This document shows positions 62,126 through 64,000 of a stretch of DNA of 64,000 nucleotides, piece after piece. Location of the stretch: contig NZ_JACSQF010000010.1 of assembly GCF_014836755.1 (NCBI RefSeq), forward strand, positions 1-64,000. The letters run 5' to 3'. A program made the position numbers and the translations under genes. The notes beneath the pieces are model-generated. The model was not told the DNA's origin. It searched no databases and saw only the letters and a program-made list of their open reading frames with translations. The DNA is from Oerskovia merdavium (GTDB taxonomy: Bacteria > Actinomycetota > Actinomycetes > Actinomycetales > Cellulomonadaceae). How positions within the stretch are numbered: position 1 is the first letter of the stretch; each line of letters starts with the position of its first letter.

Positions 62126-63100
62126 TCACCCGGCGGGCGCACCGACGGGGCCGCCGACGGGTCCCGAGGAGGCCGCCCCGCCGGTCCCCGTGGACGCCTC
62201 CGGGCCGGCTGTGGATCCCGAGCCCACGCGCAGGTGGTGCACGTCGCCGCTGTGCAGCGAACGGACCGTCCCGTCGTCGCCCTGGACGAGCAACGAACCG
62301 TCGGGGCCGAACCCGTAGGCCTTGCCCGTGACCTGTCCCCCGCCCGTGAGGTCGATGCGCACGTGCGCACCCAGCGTCCCGCTGACCTCGACGCACTCCG
62401 CGACGAGACCCGCGGCCTCGGCGTCGCCTCCCGCGTCCTGCCACCGACCGAGCGTCAGGGCGAACGACTCCTCGAGCGCCGTCAGCAGGACCTCGCGGTC
62501 GGTCGTGGCCGCCCCCGCCAGGGCGAGCGACGTGGCCGAGGCGACCGGGAGCTCGCCCTCGCCCTGCAGGACGTTGAGCCCGACGCCCACGATCGCTCCG
62601 CCGTCGGGCAGGAGCTCGCACAGGATGCCCGCGACCTTGCGGCGCGTCCCCCAGCCCTCGACCTCCTCCGCTGCCCCGCGGCCTCCGTCGGCCGCCGCGC
62701 CCGGCGCCGGGACGAGCACGTCGTTGGGCCACTTGACCACGGCCTCGACACCCGCGGTCGCGCGCAGGCACCGGACCGTCGCGAGGCCCGCGAGCAGCGG
62801 CAGCCAGCTCAGGCGCTCGCGCGGCACGTCGGGCCGGACCAGGAGCGAGCCCGTCAGCGCGGTCCGCGCGGGCGTCTCCCAGGTGCGCCCCGCACGGCCC
62901 CGCCCACCGACCTGGTGCTCGGCCACGAGCAGCGCGGGTGCAGGCCAGGCCCGCGGGTCCGCAGCCACGGCCGCGGCCAGCTCGGTGTTGGTCGAGACGG
63001 ACTCCTCGACGACCTCGAGGCGCTCGAGCGGGCCGTGCGGGACCACGAGCAGGTCCCGCAGGAAGTCGGGGCGCAGCGCGGGGCGGTCGGCAGTCGTCAT
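62126..63100 (-). CDS. birA: Biotin-[acetyl-CoA-carboxylase] ligase
   Basis: A 324-residue group I biotin ligase without the DNA-binding domain, so it is not a repressor. STNTELAA, the biotin-binding [11 protein letters not shown] loop, KWPNDV and KVAGILCEL are present, with the C-terminal SH3-like domain ([24 protein letters not shown]). The end is an extra glycine/proline tail ([12 protein letters not shown]). CATGAT six bases before the ATG may be a leaderless -10. It is divergent from the carboxyltransferase gene. Confidence 0.93.
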   Translation of the reverse strand: MTTADRPALRPDFLRDLLVVPHGPLERLEVVEESVSTNTELAAAVAADPRAWPAPALLVAEHQVGGRGRAGRTWETPARTALTGSLLVRPDVPRERLSWLPLLAGLATVRCLRATAGVEAVVKWPNDVLVPAPGAAADGGRGAAEEVEGWGTRRKVAGILCELLPDGGAIVGVGLNVLQGEGELPVASATSLALAGAATTDREVLLTALEESFALTLGRWQDAGGDAEAAGLVAECVEVSGTLGAHVRIDLTGGGQVTGKAYGFGPDGSLLVQGDDGTVRSLHSGDVHHLRVGSGSTAGPEASTGTGGAASSGPVGGPVGAPAG

Positions 63101-63280
63101 GCCCCCATCATGCACGGACGCGCCCGGGGGACGGCAGCACCACCCGCACGACGAACCGGCATCCCGCACGACGACGGGCACCGCCTCGCAACGGATTGTG
63201 GGAACCCTCCAACGCCGACGCGGACGCCGGTGCGATCTCCCGCACCCGCTTGGTCCCACCCACCAACTAGGCTCGTCTGC

Positions 63281-64000
63281 GTGAACGAACCTGTCGCCGG
63301 CACCACCCCGGCCCCCACCGGTCAGCTCATCGGCACCGCAGCGAAGCTCGCCGACCTCGACCGTCGGCGCGCCGAGGCGTCCGTCGCGCCCGAGGAGACG
63401 GCTCGCGCCAAGCAGCACGCCCGGAACAAGAAGACGGCCCGCGAGCGGATCGAGGCCCTGCTCGACGAGGGCAGCTTCGTCGAGCTCGACGCGTTCGCCA
63501 AGCACCGCTCGACCAACTTCGGGCTCGAGAAGAAGCGGCTCGCGGGCGACGGCGTGGTCGTGGGGCACGGGACGGTCGACGGCCGTCAGGTGTGCATCTA
63601 CTCGCAGGACTTCACGGTCTTCGGCGGGAGCCTCGGCGAGGTGCACGGCCAGAAGATCACCAAGGTCCAGGACCTGGCGCTGCGCACGGGCGTACCGCTC
63701 ATCGGGATCTCCGACGGCGGCGGCGCACGCATCCAGGAGGGCGTCGCGGCCCTGACGCAGTTCGCGGAGATCTTCCGCCGCAACGTCGCGGCCTCGGGCG
63801 TCATCCCGCAGATCTCGCTCATCCTCGGCCCGAGCGCGGGCGGGGCCGTGTACTCCCCGGCCCTGACCGACTTCATCGTCATGGCCGACCAGACGTCGAA
63901 CATGTTCATCACGGGCCCCGACGTGATCCGTGCGGTCACGGGCGAGGACGTGGGCTTCGAGGAGCTCGGCGGGGCACGCACCCACAACGAGCGATCGGGC
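63281..64000 (+). CDS. Acyl-CoA carboxylase beta subunit (carboxyltransferase), 3' end cut by window
   Basis: The first 240 codons of a carboxyltransferase of the propionyl/acetyl-CoA carboxylase beta type. Visible blocks are [58 protein letters not shown] (oxyanion-type glycine stretch), and [32 protein letters not shown] box seven bases before the GTG indicates leaderless transcription. Divergent position beside birA is common. Only the N-terminal half is seen, so the acyl specificity is open. Confidence 0.93.
   Translation, partial: MNEPVAGTTPAPTGQLIGTAAKLADLDRRRAEASVAPEETARAKQHARNKKTARERIEALLDEGSFVELDAFAKHRSTNFGLEKKRLAGDGVVVGHGTVDGRQVCIYSQDFTVFGGSLGEVHGQKITKVQDLALRTGVPLIGISDGGGARIQEGVAALTQFAEIFRRNVAASGVIPQISLILGPSAGGAVYSPALTDFIVMADQTSNMFITGPDVIRAVTGEDVGFEELGGARTHNERSG

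Noticed and set aside
1-64000. CRISPR array, insertion sequence, integrase or rRNA genes
   Set aside because: No spaced repeats of 25-40 bases, no transposase or integrase motifs and no rRNA-like stretches were seen on reading both strands.

Overview
This is a contiguous stretch of a very GC-rich actinobacterial chromosome, most likely Micrococcales and perhaps Cellulomonadaceae or a relative. The genus is an inference. The evidence is GTG starts with four-base GTGA overlaps throughout, many TANNNT boxes 6-8 bases before start codons (leaderless transcription), a tmRNA tag (ADSKRTDFALAA) close to the mycobacterial one, and gene orders known across Actinobacteria: nadD-rsfS-phosphatase, proBA, rplU-rpmA-obgE, murI-phosphodiesterase-rph-rdgB, clpS beside pncB, prfB-ftsE-ftsX-smpB.

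Layout. 0-1.7 kb: a relic of an RHS polymorphic-toxin gene beside tRNA-Ala. 1.9-10.4 kb: leftward housekeeping genes (histidine phosphatase, rsfS, a proline-rich membrane protein, nadD, a 51-residue membrane protein, proA, proB, obgE, rpmA, rplU). 10.5-19.1 kb: dodecin, thioredoxin, an MFS symporter overlapping a PLP lyase, a NUDIX-like protein with a Pr6Pr membrane protein, ppk2, an ABC-F ATPase and a DUF3054 protein. 19.4-25.5 kb: rdgB, rph, a cyclic-nucleotide phosphodiesterase candidate, murI, a small hydrophobic protein, DUF2017, clpS and the divergent pncB. 25.7-27.9 kb: a DUF3039 protein coupled to an SF2 helicase. 28.0-34.4 kb: an amino-sugar uptake operon (lipoprotein, two permeases, ROK kinase, nagB) with a ROK repressor and a clear operator, but no ATPase gene. 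34.6-39.0 kb: PfkB kinase, LLM flavin oxidoreductase, DUF4349 lipoprotein and small accessory proteins. 39.1-47.2 kb: ssrA, a DoxX-like protein, DUF2207, smpB, an M23 peptidase, ftsX, ftsE, prfB. 47.2-49.4 kb: a DUF916 protein with a WxL-like secreted protein, under palindromic operators. 49.4-54.3 kb: a compact Tad pilus operon. 54.7-64 kb: aminotransferase, LCP protein, Bcr/CflA-type exporter, an autoregulated PadR-HAAS pair, SRAP protein, class III cyclase, birA, and the start of an acyl-CoA carboxylase carboxyltransferase gene cut by the window edge.

Functional links. tmRNA and SmpB form the ribosome-rescue pair. FtsEX and the adjoining coiled-coil M23 peptidase probably form a septal hydrolase module. 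The phosphodiesterase at 21 kb and the cyclase at 61 kb could make and break the same second messenger. BirA biotinylates the carrier used by the divergently transcribed carboxyltransferase. The WxL/DUF916 pair, the Tad pilus and the LCP protein make 47-57 kb a cell-surface region. No complete mobile element, CRISPR array or rRNA gene was seen. The least familiar elements are the WxL/DUF916 pair with its operators, the MFS-PLP lyase pair, the RHS relic, and a perfect 23-bp tandem repeat downstream of ssrA.
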